The position numbers and the translations under genes are program-made. From assembly GCF_004345605.1 (NCBI RefSeq), contig NZ_SLVY01000002.1:186001-250000 (forward strand): a stretch of DNA of 64,000 nt, given 5' to 3'. The stretch is from Rhodococcus sp. SMB37 (GTDB lineage Bacteria; Actinomycetota; Actinomycetes; Mycobacteriales; Mycobacteriaceae). The stretch's first letter is position 1. Each line of letters starts with the position of its first letter. This document shows positions 37,189 through 46,900 of the stretch, one piece after another. The notes under the pieces are model-generated. The model did no database searches, was not told the DNA's origin, and saw only the letters and a program-made list of their open reading frames with translations.

Positions 37189-37806
37189 ATGCCTTCCATC
37201 GAACCGAACCGTTCACGACGCAGCGCCACCTCGCACACCGCAATTCTCGATGCGGCCGTCGAACTCGTGGCCGAAGTCGGCTATGCGCGCCTGTCGATCG
37301 AAGCAATCGCCACGCGCGCCGGTGTCGGGAAGCAGACGATCTACCGTTGGTGGCCGTCCAAGGGGGCAGTGCTCCTCGACGCATTCCTACGCAAGAACAC
37401 CGGTGACTCCGAGAATTCGCCGGGCCTTCCCGACACCGGCGACCTCGACGCCGACCTGAAAACGGTGATGCGCACGACGATCGAGGAACTACACGACCCG
37501 GCCTTCGAGAAACCCCTCCGCGCACTGACCGTCGCGGTCCTCACCGACGACGCACTCGCCGAGGAGTACCTGCAGCGGTTCGAGGCACCGACACGAGAGG
37601 TCAACAAGCAACGACTCCGGTCGGCGCAGGAATCCGGTCAGCTACCGGACGGCCTCGACCTCGACGCCGCACTCGACGCGATCTTCTCGCCACTGACCCA
37701 GCGATGGTTGTTCCGGACCGGACCACTGACGGCCGACTACGCCGACCGCACCGTCGAAGTCGCGCTGGACGGAATACGACGGACGGATCAGTCGATCAAC
37801 CGTTGA
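37189..37806 (+). CDS. TetR-family regulator
   Basis: A 205-residue repressor. The N-terminal HTH is ILDAAVELVAEVGYARLSIE, then GVGKQTIYRWWPSKGAVL, followed by an all-helical ligand domain. Two GACGG-T-CCGTC dyads separate it from the frameshifted SDR gene, so it presumably controls both. Its 3' end overlaps the convergent nudC by 11 bp. The ligand is unknown. Confidence 0.85.
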   Translation: MPSIEPNRSRRSATSHTAILDAAVELVAEVGYARLSIEAIATRAGVGKQTIYRWWPSKGAVLLDAFLRKNTGDSENSPGLPDTGDLDADLKTVMRTTIEELHDPAFEKPLRALTVAVLTDDALAEEYLQRFEAPTREVNKQRLRSAQESGQLPDGLDLDAALDAIFSPLTQRWLFRTGPLTADYADRTVEVALDGIRRTDQSINR

Positions 37807-38704
37807 CCCAACCGGAGATCAGCCCGCGCGCAATCGAGATCGAACCGGGCAGCAACAACGGCGCCTCCTCCGACGACGCCCAGTCGCCTACCGAGAGGGC
37901 AGCGCGCACCTCGTCGCGCGTGAACCACCGTGCCTCAGCGATCTCGCCGTCCAGGAACTCGACCGTCTGCTCCGGATCCGCCACGGCGGAGAACCCGAGC
38001 ATCAGCGAGCGCGGGAACGGCCAGGGCTGACTCCCGAGGTACTCCACGTCGTGGACGTCGATGCCGACCTCTTCTCGGATCTCACGAACCACGCAGGCTT
38101 CGAGCGACTCCCCTGCCTCGACGAATCCCGCCAGCACGGAGAAGCGGCGCTCGGGCCACGACGGCTGGCGCGCCAGCAGGACGCGGCCGTCGCCGTCGTG
38201 CACGAGGCAGATGATGGCCGGATCGGTTCGGGGGAATTCCTCGTGACCGGTCACGGTGCTGATCCGCGACCAACCCGCGACGGTGGGCTCACTGGGGGAA
38301 CCGTCGACGGCGCTGAACGCGGCCTGATCGTGCCAATTGAGCAGCGCCACAGCACTGACCATCAGATCGGCGTCGGCATCACCGAGATCTTCGCCCACTC
38401 GGCGGAGGTCGGCGACCGTTCCGGTCTGCGCGAGCACACGCGCCGCCCACACGTGCAGACCGTCGCGAACCCCGAGGAACACTGCGCCGGATACTGGTTC
38501 CGGCCCCAGTTCGGTGGCATCGGCCAGCACGAGAACCGATCCGTCGACAGGCGCCTGGCCTCGGCGATCGATCCGCAGGAGCTTCGCTGTTGCCCATCCG
38601 GCGCGAAGCGCGTCGACGTCGGAGCGCAGTTCCTCGGCGCGCTCGACGACGGTGCGCGACAACAGCGGTGTCTCACCCAATGCGAATGCCGTCACACCGT
38701 GCAC
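37796..38704 (-). CDS. nudC: NAD(H) pyrophosphatase NudC
   Basis: Hydrolyses NAD(H) and may decap NAD-RNA. The 302-residue protein has the Nudix box GFVEAGESLEACVVREIREE and the NudC-specific SQPWPFPRSLMLGF. The four zinc cysteines of E. coli NudC are absent; the equivalent stretch (AAFSAVDGSPSEPTVAGW) contains none. The start is GTG 38704, immediately after the stop of the RCK gene. The order RCK gene, nudC matches Rv3200c-Rv3199c. Confidence 0.88.
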   Translation of the reverse strand: MHGVTAFALGETPLLSRTVVERAEELRSDVDALRAGWATAKLLRIDRRGQAPVDGSVLVLADATELGPEPVSGAVFLGVRDGLHVWAARVLAQTGTVADLRRVGEDLGDADADLMVSAVALLNWHDQAAFSAVDGSPSEPTVAGWSRISTVTGHEEFPRTDPAIICLVHDGDGRVLLARQPSWPERRFSVLAGFVEAGESLEACVVREIREEVGIDVHDVEYLGSQPWPFPRSLMLGFSAVADPEQTVEFLDGEIAEARWFTRDEVRAALSVGDWASSEEAPLLLPGSISIARGLISGWVNG

Positions 38705-38705
38705 A

Positions 38706-39440
38706 CTAACCGCGCATCGCTCCGGAAGCCGAACCGGACACCAGCCGGATGTACAGGAGTTTGTCGCCGGGCTCGATCGCATCGATCTCCGGGGAACCGA
38801 TCCTCCACATGCGGCCGTCGCGCACCACCGCGAGAACGATGTCCTTGAGATGACGGGGCGAACCCCCCACCTCGCTCTCGTCCACATCACGTTCGGCGAT
38901 CGCGAAGCCTGCCTCGGGCGTCAGCAGATCTTCGATCATTTCGACGACGTTGGGGGTGGTCGTAGCGAGACCGAGGAGCCGACCCGCGGTCTCGGACGAG
39001 ATCACCACCGAATCGGCTCCCGATTGCCGCATCAGGTGGGTGTTCTCCGATTCACGGATCGCCGCAACGATCTTCGCCTTAGGTGCGATCTCGCGTGCAC
39101 TGAGGGTCACCAGAACCGCGGTGTCGTCCCGGTTCGCCGCGACGATCACAGCGGCGGCGTGCTGGACGCCCGCGAGTCGCAGCACGTCGGATTTGGTGGC
39201 CGAGCCCTGCACCGTGACGAGTCCCAGACGCTCCGCCGCTTCGAGGACATGGGGATCGGTGTCCACCACCACGATCTCGGACGGGGGAACCCCGTCGCCG
39301 AGCATCGCGTCGACGGCTGTATGGCCTTTGGTGCCATAGCCGATGACGACGGTGTGATTACGCACGCGGCGCCTCCATCGCTGAATCTCGAATGCCTGTC
39401 GCGAAGTATCGGCCGGTCGCGAGCGTGTCGTACCGGCCAA
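38706..39440 (-). CDS. RCK (TrkA-N/TrkA-C) protein lacking its ion-channel domain
   Basis: A 244-residue potassium-channel regulatory protein. The Rossmann RCK-N domain has VVIGYGTKGHTA and VVDTDPHVLEAAE, and the TrkA-C domain ends LLYIRLV. Mycobacterial relatives (Rv3200c) carry an N-terminal ion-channel module before the RWRRRMRNH-like linker; here the frame starts (TTG 39440) just before that linker, and no transmembrane helices exist upstream. It is therefore truncated or a remnant. It may still pair with a channel encoded elsewhere. Confidence 0.75.
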   Translation of the reverse strand: MAGTTRSRPADTSRQAFEIQRWRRRVRNHTVVIGYGTKGHTAVDAMLGDGVPPSEIVVVDTDPHVLEAAERLGLVTVQGSATKSDVLRLAGVQHAAAVIVAANRDDTAVLVTLSAREIAPKAKIVAAIRESENTHLMRQSGADSVVISSETAGRLLGLATTTPNVVEMIEDLLTPEAGFAIAERDVDESEVGGSPRHLKDIVLAVVRDGRMWRIGSPEIDAIEPGDKLLYIRLVSGSASGAMRG

Positions 39441-39477
39441 GACGGCAGCCTACGCTCAGAGCGCTAGTGTGGCGTGC

Positions 39478-39867
39478 ATGTCCCCGCAACGTTCCCGCGG
39501 CCCGGCGTTGCGCCTCGCCGCTCTCCTCGCCGGCGCCGGCGTCCTACATTTCGTCCTCCCGACGCCGTTCGACAGCATTGTGCCGAAACAGTTGCCGGGC
39601 GAGGCTCGTCACTACACCTACGCGTCGGGTGTCGCCGAGCTGGCCGTCGCGACAACGCTCGCAGTTCCCCGTACCCGCCGGCTCGGTGGCACCCTTGCCG
39701 CGGCGTTGTTCGTCGCCGTGTTTCCCGCGAACGTGCAGATGGCGCTGAGCTGGCTTCGCAGCAACCGCGTCTCCCCCGCGGCGAAAGCCGTGGCCGTGGC
39801 CCGTCTTCCCCTGCAGATCCCACTCATCACCGAAGCGTTGAAGGTCCGGCGTACCGCCCGTTCGTGA
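39478..39867 (+). CDS. DoxX-like small membrane protein
   Basis: A 129-residue protein with about four hydrophobic helices (LRLAALLAGAGVLHFVLP, GVAELAVATTLAV, GTLAAALFVAVFPANVQMAL, LPLQIPLITEALK), as in DoxX-type proteins. There is no Cys pair. ATG 39478 is chosen; GTG 39469 is possible. It sits head to head with the truncated RCK gene, in the place where that gene's missing channel domain would be. The function is unknown. Confidence 0.65.
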   Translation: MSPQRSRGPALRLAALLAGAGVLHFVLPTPFDSIVPKQLPGEARHYTYASGVAELAVATTLAVPRTRRLGGTLAAALFVAVFPANVQMALSWLRSNRVSPAAKAVAVARLPLQIPLITEALKVRRTARS

Positions 39868-39874
39868 CGTCCTC

Positions 39875-40558
39875 CTACCGGCGCGCCAGGAGGAGTTCGG
39901 TGAGCTCCGACGGGCACGCCAGCGCCGGCAGATGACCGCTGTCGACCGTCTCCGGTTCGACACCGAGTCTGTCGTTCGCCAGCCGTGTGAGGAACGGGAG
40001 CGGAAACAGCCGGTCGTTGCGACCTGCGATGACCCGCACCGGCACGTCGGGCCACCTCACCGCATCCCACTGCGGTTCGAAAGCCGTATCCGACAACCGG
40101 GTCTCGTCACGCGCGAACGCCTCGTCGCGCAGCTCCGTGGGCACATCGTGGAAGAACAGTTCCAGAGGGTCGGGTGCCGCATCGGGATCGCGTTCGTCGA
40201 GGACGTCCTGGGTGCGCTTGGCGTCCTCGTGCCCGACGTTGCCCCACCACAGCCCGGGTGATTCGCCGGGTGCGGGGATCATCGGCGCCACCAGGATCAG
40301 TTCGTCGACGGGAACACGCTCGGCGACGAGGACCGCGGTGAACGCGGACATCGACTGCCCCACGACGATCAACGGTCGCTCGGCACCCCGGATCGCGGCG
40401 ACCACGATGTCGGCATAGGCGCGCTGGTCGGCCTGATCGTCGCAGTAGGGGAGGTCGACCGGCATCGCCGTGTGTCCGCGCTGCGCGAGCAACGGCACCA
40501 CTCGATGCCAGTACCACGAGTCCGATCCCGCGCCCGGCAACAATACGAATGTCGACAT
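39875..40558 (-). CDS. Alpha/beta hydrolase, small esterase type
   Basis: A 227-residue alpha/beta-hydrolase (MSTFVLLPGAGSDSWYWHRV). The nucleophile elbow is VGQSMSAF, the acid is in IAGRNDRLFP and the His is in VDSGHLPAL. Start ATG 40558; an in-frame GTG at 40567 overlaps the adnB stop (GTGA), so translation is coupled to adnB. The large fused frame up to 41269 is a shadow of adnB. The substrate is unknown. Confidence 0.8.
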   Translation of the reverse strand: MSTFVLLPGAGSDSWYWHRVVPLLAQRGHTAMPVDLPYCDDQADQRAYADIVVAAIRGAERPLIVVGQSMSAFTAVLVAERVPVDELILVAPMIPAPGESPGLWWGNVGHEDAKRTQDVLDERDPDAAPDPLELFFHDVPTELRDEAFARDETRLSDTAFEPQWDAVRWPDVPVRVIAGRNDRLFPLPFLTRLANDRLGVEPETVDSGHLPALACPSELTELLLARR

Positions 40559-40563
40559 CGCAC

Positions 40564-43500
40564 TCACCCGTTCTCGGCACCCGCCGATCGCACGAGCCGT
40601 TCGAGGGAATCGGCGTCCGGGAGGTCGTCGGGCGCCACGGTCCGGCCTGTCCTCACATAGTGGAATGCCGCACGGACCTTGTCGAGCGGAAGTTCTGCGG
40701 GACGCCCGGTGATCCGCGCGGTGCGCGCCGCCATCAACCTCGCCCACGCCAACCGATACGCAGCCAGCTGCATCCCCACCGACGCGAGCTTGTCGGAATC
40801 GGGTTCGGCGCCGGTCTTCCAGTCGATCACTGTCCAGCCGCCGTCCGGATCCTCGAAGACCGCGTCGATCCGGCCCCGGATCACGGTGCCGGACAAGGAA
40901 GTTTCGAAAGGCACCTCGACCTCGATCGGGTTCCGTGCGGCCCACGGCGACCGTAGGAACGCTTCCTGCAACCTGTCGAAGTCGGATTCGTCGCCGCCTT
41001 CGTCGTCGGCTCCGGGCAGTTCGTCGAGATCGAGCAGCCGGGTCGCGCCGAAGCGGCGTTCGAGCCACGCGTGGAACGCTGTACCGCGGCGCGCGAGCGG
41101 GTTGGGCCGGAACGGCAGGGGCCGGCGCAGACGTGCCGCGAGAGCGTCGGGATCCGCGGCAAGATCCACGAGCTGGCTGACCGACAGCTGCGCGGGCATC
41201 ACCACTTCGGCACCGAGTTCGGCACGCTGTTCGCGTTCCGCGAGGAGCGCGTCGACGTCTGCTGCCCACTCATCCGGGTCGTCGTCGGAATCGTCGAGCG
41301 GCTCGGGTTCACCGGCAGCCACCGCGTCGAGGACCAGCGCGGCACCGCGTTCGACCGCGCCGCGCCGCGCGCCGAGGGGGTCGCGCGGCCACACGGCGCT
41401 GCGCGGCGTCTCGGTCATCGGATTGGTAGTACCCGGCTCGGGTGCGGGTTCCCACTGCTCGATCGCTCCGAGTTCCGGGCGTGCGGTCAGCAGTGCATGT
41501 AATTCCGTGAGGAACTCCGACGGACCCTTGGGCTCCGACCCGGTATCGGCCCAGTGGTGTCCGGACGCGTACAGGGCCCGCTCGGTTCGGGTCAGCGCCA
41601 CGTAGAACAGTCGCCTGTCCTCGTCGTGCTTGCGCCGTTTGAGAGCATCCTTGTGCGCATCGATCGCGTTCTCGAGCATCTTGCGGTCGGACAGGTCGGC
41701 GAGGTCGAGCACGGGCACACCGTCGGTGCTCCCACCCGGTTCGTCTCCCGGCTGAGCACGATCGCCGCGGAGCCCAGGCGGGAGTTCGGCGAGCGCGCCG
41801 AGCCACGTCGATATTCCGGTGGTCGATGGAAAGATCCCGGTGTTCACGTGCGGGACGGCCACGACCTGCCATTCGAGGCCCTTCGCCGAGTGCACCGTCA
41901 AGATCTGTACCCGCTCCGGGTCGACCTCGACCTCTCCCGGGGTGAGTCCCTGTTCGATCTCCTCGGCCGCCGACAGGTATGCGAGCAGACCGGGCAATGT
42001 CGCGTGGCCGCGACCGGCAAAGGACGCGACGACGTCGGCGAACGCATCGAGATGCTCGCGCCCGGCCACCCCGCTGCGGCTGCCTACCCGGGCCTGCGCC
42101 TCGATGCCGATGCCGAGGACACGTTCGACTTCGGCCACGAGTTCGGTCAGTGGCTGCCCCAGCCGTTCGCGCAACGACGCGAGTTCGCGGGCAAGCGCCG
42201 CGATCCGTGCGAATCCGAACTTCGAATACTGCTCCGGCCTACCGGGATCCGAGATCGCATCGGCAAGCCCCGCTTGGTCGGCGTACTCGCCGGGCAACGC
42301 CGAATCGAGAGCGTCGTCGAGCGCATCGGGATCCGTGACAGCACCGGCGACGCCGTGCCGGCCGGAAATCGCCAGTTCCTGAGCCCTCCGCCACAGAGCA
42401 CGCAGATCGGCTGCGCCGAGCTGCCACCTGGCGCCCGTCAGGACCCGCACGGCAGCACTGCCTGCCATCGGATCGGCGGCGAGACGCAGCATCGCGAGAA
42501 CGTCGGCGACCTCCGGTGTGTGCAGGAGACCACCGAGGCCGACCACCTCGACCGGCAATCCGCGAGCACGTAGCGCCTCGGCGATCGGAGCGGCGTCGGC
42601 GTTCCGGCGCACCAGAACCGCCGCGGTGGGCGGCGGTACGCCCTCGGCGCGCGCGGCGGCGTATTCGGCGGCGATCCGGTCGGCCACCCAGTTGCGTTCG
42701 GCGTCGACATCGGTATGCAGCGCGATCCGCACGTCGCCGGGGGCCGCATCGGGTCGTGGCCTCAACCTGCTCACGGCGACTCCGCGTTCACGCAGTGGCT
42801 CGGATGACACATTTGCGAGTTCGAGTGCCTCCGGCGGATTACGCCAGCTGGTCAGGAGTTCCAGCTTCGGCGCGGGTTCGCTGTCGGGGAGCCTGAAGTC
42901 GGTCGCGAAGCGCGGAAGATTCGCTGCCGAGGCACCACGCCACCCGTAGATCGATTGCATGGGATCACCCACAGCGGTGACGGCGAGACCACCGTCCTGG
43001 CCACCACCGAACAGCGCGGACAGCAGGATCCGCTGTGCATGCCCGGTGTCCTGGTACTCGTCGAGCAGGACCACACGGAAACGCTCGCGCTCGCCTGCTC
43101 CGACCTCCGGATGATCTCGGGCGACACGCGCCGCGAGCGACATCTGACTACCGAAGTCGAGTGCGCCTTCACGGCGCAGGGTTTCGGCGAGTCGGTGCAC
43201 CAAGGGAAGCATTTGCACACGATCATCCTGGGTCCCGAGGTAACCGAGGAGCGTCTTCGACGGCCCACCGCGCTGCCCCGGCCCACCCGGCAACGTGTGG
43301 ATCAGCGTGTCGAGTTCGGTATGTGCTTCGGCCAGCTGTTCGGGATCGACCAAGTGCTCGGCGAGCTGACCGGACAACGCGAGAACGGTCTCGGTGACCG
43401 ACGCTGGGTTCCGGTCGGTGTCCAGTTCACCATCCCACGCGCTGACCACGCGATGCGCGATCTGCCACAGCTCGGTCTCCGAGAGCAACGCCGCTGACGG

Positions 43501-43914
43501 TTCGATCGGCAGCAGCAACCCGTGCTCTCCCAGCAGGCGTCCCGCATACGCGTGGTACGTCCCGACCTCCGGCTCGCTGCCCAGGATCCGGCTGCGAAGC
43601 CCGCCGGTGGGGTCGAGGTCGCGGATCAGCGACGACCCGGCGAGCTTCGCGAGCCGTCGACGGATCCTGGTGGTCAACTGCTGGGCGGCCTTGCGTGTGA
43701 AGGTCAGGCCGAGCACCTGCTCCGGCTCCACGAAACCGTTCGCGACGAGCCACACCACTCGCGCCGCCATGGTTTCGGTTTTGCCCGCCCCTGCCCCGGC
43801 CACCACCAGGGCAGGGCCCATCGGCGCCTCGATGACGGCGGTCTGTTCGGTTGTCGGGGACGGTTGGCCGAGTGCCTCGGCGAGTTGTTCCGCGCTCACC
43901 CGGGCCCGGCTCAT
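40564..43914 (-). CDS. adnB: Helicase-nuclease AdnB
   Basis: A 1116-residue subunit of the AdnAB DNA-end resection machine. The N-terminal UvrD-like motor has Walker A AGAGAGKTETM, Walker B VVLLDEYQDTGHAQ and motif VI FYVALTRTERALY. The C-terminal RecB-family nuclease has the VIDWKTG motif (Asp and Lys), and an acidic linker separates the two. ATG 43914 overlaps the adnA stop by four bases (ATGA). It corresponds to Rv3201c, the main translocating motor in mycobacteria. Confidence 0.92.
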   Translation of the reverse strand: MSRARVSAEQLAEALGQPSPTTEQTAVIEAPMGPALVVAGAGAGKTETMAARVVWLVANGFVEPEQVLGLTFTRKAAQQLTTRIRRRLAKLAGSSLIRDLDPTGGLRSRILGSEPEVGTYHAYAGRLLGEHGLLLPIEPSAALLSETELWQIAHRVVSAWDGELDTDRNPASVTETVLALSGQLAEHLVDPEQLAEAHTELDTLIHTLPGGPGQRGGPSKTLLGYLGTQDDRVQMLPLVHRLAETLRREGALDFGSQMSLAARVARDHPEVGAGERERFRVVLLDEYQDTGHAQRILLSALFGGGQDGGLAVTAVGDPMQSIYGWRGASAANLPRFATDFRLPDSEPAPKLELLTSWRNPPEALELANVSSEPLRERGVAVSRLRPRPDAAPGDVRIALHTDVDAERNWVADRIAAEYAAARAEGVPPPTAAVLVRRNADAAPIAEALRARGLPVEVVGLGGLLHTPEVADVLAMLRLAADPMAGSAAVRVLTGARWQLGAADLRALWRRAQELAISGRHGVAGAVTDPDALDDALDSALPGEYADQAGLADAISDPGRPEQYSKFGFARIAALARELASLRERLGQPLTELVAEVERVLGIGIEAQARVGSRSGVAGREHLDAFADVVASFAGRGHATLPGLLAYLSAAEEIEQGLTPGEVEVDPERVQILTVHSAKGLEWQVVAVPHVNTGIFPSTTGISTWLGALAELPPGLRGDRAQPGDEPGGSTDGVPVLDLADLSDRKMLENAIDAHKDALKRRKHDEDRRLFYVALTRTERALYASGHHWADTGSEPKGPSEFLTELHALLTARPELGAIEQWEPAPEPGTTNPMTETPRSAVWPRDPLGARRGAVERGAALVLDAVAAGEPEPLDDSDDDPDEWAADVDALLAEREQRAELGAEVVMPAQLSVSQLVDLAADPDALAARLRRPLPFRPNPLARRGTAFHAWLERRFGATRLLDLDELPGADDEGGDESDFDRLQEAFLRSPWAARNPIEVEVPFETSLSGTVIRGRIDAVFEDPDGGWTVIDWKTGAEPDSDKLASVGMQLAAYRLAWARLMAARTARITGRPAELPLDKVRAAFHYVRTGRTVAPDDLPDADSLERLVRSAGAENG

Positions 43915-46900
43915 CCGGTCACCTGTCTGCCTTCGTCGTGCGCGGGGCAACTCGACTGGACCGGGCAGTGCCGACATCCGTCGTTGACCTGAGCGAGGAA
44001 CTGCGGTCCTCGGGTTGCGGCCGCCGCCTCGTGGATCACCTCGCGCCAGCGGTCGAGTCCCTCGTCGTCGAGGGGTGGCTGGACTCGCTGGGTGGCCCCT
44101 TCCTTGTTGTGCGGCTTGGCGACGAACACCAAGCGCGCACCGCCCGGCGCCGCGGCGGGTTCCCCCTCGACAGCTCCTTCGGCGACCGCCACCTGATAGG
44201 CCGCCAGCTGAGCGTGGTCACGCGCGGCGTCCTTCGACACGGGGTTCTTCGCGGTCTTGACATCGACGACCACAGGGCGTCCGTCGGAGTCGCGTTCGAG
44301 CCGGTCGATTCGCCCGCGGAGGCGTATCCGGGGCGCGCCCTCCTCACGGGGTTCGATCATGCCGTCGACGGTGACCTCGACGCCTACTTCCTCGAGTTCG
44401 CCGCGGGTGCCCTGTAGCCATGTCGAGAAGGTGTCGAGCATTCTGCGCGTCCGTTCGAGTTCGCGACGCGCATACCAGTCGGAACCGAGATCGACCGAAC
44501 CCCATGCATTCTCGAGCGCCTGGTCGATCCGGTCCGGGGGGATTCGCCCCGCGAGTGCCTGAACGAGGGTATGCACGAGCGTGCCTGTCACCGCGTGCGA
44601 GTTCTCGCCGTCGGATCCGCCGTGTCGCTCGAACATCCAACGGAGGGGGCACGTGACGAGCTGTTCGACGGTGGACGGGGACAGACGTACCGCATCCTCG
44701 TCCGGCTCCCACAGCGGCAGATCGGTACTCGGATCTGCGGTGCCGTACCACTTGTCGGGGTGGGCGCCCTGCACTCCCGCGCGGGCGAGCCGCGCGAGTT
44801 GCACGGCGGCACGATGCACCCGGTCCGGTTCGTGCTCCACGAGCACCGGATCGCATACGACGGAACGCAATTCCGCGACGAGCGCGGGCAGGGCCAGTAC
44901 GCGCGTACGCACCTCGTCGGGCACGACCGGTTGTTCGGAACCGTTCTCGTCGTCCGATCCGAGAAGCTCGTCGACGAACCGCGACCGCACCAGTTCGGTA
45001 TCGCCGCCGACCGAGTCGACCGCCGTGACGAGAAGGTGCGTGCGGGCACGACTGCAGGCGACGAGGAACAGCCGCCGCTCGTCGGCGAGCAGCGGAGCAG
45101 TCCGCGAGAGACGGGTGGTGCTGCCGTCACCTCCGTCGGCCCCGGACACCGCGTCGATGAGTGCTTCGATGCCGAGCAGGGTGCCACGCGCCCGCAGGCT
45201 CGGCCACAACCCTTCCTGCACGCTGGCGACCACGACGACATCCCACTCCCGGCCCGCCGCAGAGTGCGCGCTCAGGACGGTGACGGCCTCGGATTCGGCC
45301 GCGGCACGGCTGCGCACCGTGCCCGGGATCTCCTGTTCGGTGAGGTAGTCGACGAATCCGGAGATCTGGGCGCGTGGGAGCCGGTCGACGTAGTCGGCTG
45401 CCGCGTCGAACAGCGCCACCACCGCGTCGAGATCGCGGTCGGCCTGTGCGCCCACCGGGCCTCCGCGCGCGGAGGCCGCCACCCAGCGACGTTCCAGGCC
45501 GGTTGCCTGCCACGCCGCCCACAACACGTCCTCGAGCCCCCCGCCGCGAAGCAATGCCGATCTCGCCTTGGCCACCACCGACCGCACCCGTTTCAGAGGG
45601 GCCGCCTCCACGTCGGTCAGTCCTCGCATCATCCGGTCGGATTCGGCGGAGTCCTCGACGAGCAGTGTCCGGAGGAGTTCGGCCGAGTCGCGGTCGCCGT
45701 CGGAGGCAAGTTCGACCCGGCGCAGTCCGCGCCGGAGCCGACGCAACGCGACCGGCTCGGCGCCGCCGACCGGACCCGACAACAACGCGAGCGCCTCCTC
45801 GGGACCGAAACGGCGCTCGGACACCGCCCGCAGCACCAAGAGCATCCCGGCGACACTGTGCTGCCTGGCCAGGGGTAATTCGGACGCGGCCGTGGTCATC
45901 GGCACACCGGCCGCGAGCAGTGCACGGCGAAGTGGCGCAAGCACCCGCGGGACGGATCGGACGATCACGGCCATCTTCGACCACGGCACCTCGTCGATCA
46001 GATGGGCGCGGCGCAAGGTATCGGCGACGACGGCGGCCTCCTTCGCCTGCGACGACATCACGGCCACGCGCACCCGCTCGGTTTCGTCGGCCGCAGCAGC
46101 CCCGGGAGCAATGTCGTCGGAGCCCGGAGTCTCGGGCACCGAGGCTCCGCGGTGTGGCGGAAGCCCGGGGAGACGTCCGGCGATCGCGCAGGTGACGGAC
46201 ACGATCTCCGCTGCCGCGCGGAAGTCGGTGCCCAAGATGATGCGGCGCTGTGGATCGTGCTCGGCGAGCCCGGTGAGGAACTCCGGGTCGGCTCCGCGGA
46301 AGGTGAACACGCTCTGGTCGGGGTCGCCCGCGATCGTGCTCGTGCGTGTACCCGTGCCGATGACCCGCACGAGATGGGCGGCCTGCGGATCGAGATGCTG
46401 AGCGTCGTCGACGAGAAGATGCCGGATGCGAGTGCGCTCCCCCGCCAACAAATCCGGATCGGTCGCGAACGCCGCGAGTGCTGCGCCGACCAATTCGGCA
46501 GCGTCGAGCGCCGGAGCGGTGGCTTCGGGAGCCTCGAGCCCCACCGCTCCCCGCAGGAGCATCACCTGCTCGTACCGCTGCGCGAACAACCCGGCCGCGA
46601 CCCATTCGGGGCGCTCACGACGCTCACCGAGCTCGATGAGGTCTTCTGGACCCATACCACGCTCGTTGGCCCGCAACATCAGATCACGCAGTTCCACGGC
46701 GAAACCGGTCATGCCGAGTGCGGGCCGGAGACGCTCCGGCCACATCACCGCGCCGTCGTCGATGTCGCCGCGCAACAGCTCACGCAGGACCGCATCCTGC
46801 TCGGCACCCGTGATCAACCGCGGCGGAGGATTCCCGTGCGCGGACGCCTGCAGGCGCAGCACGGCGAACGCATAGGAATGTACCGTGCGGACGAGCGGCT

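Noticed and set aside
40564-41269. Alpha/beta hydrolase fused to a long N-terminal domain (frame 39875-41269)
   Set aside because: The upstream part is a shadow of adnB; the hydrolase begins at ATG 40558 with normal fold length.
44571-45878. Plus-strand frames antisense to adnA and adnB (also 34090-36225 and 41554-42573)
   Set aside because: High-GC antisense shadows without recognisable domains, overlapping well-supported genes.
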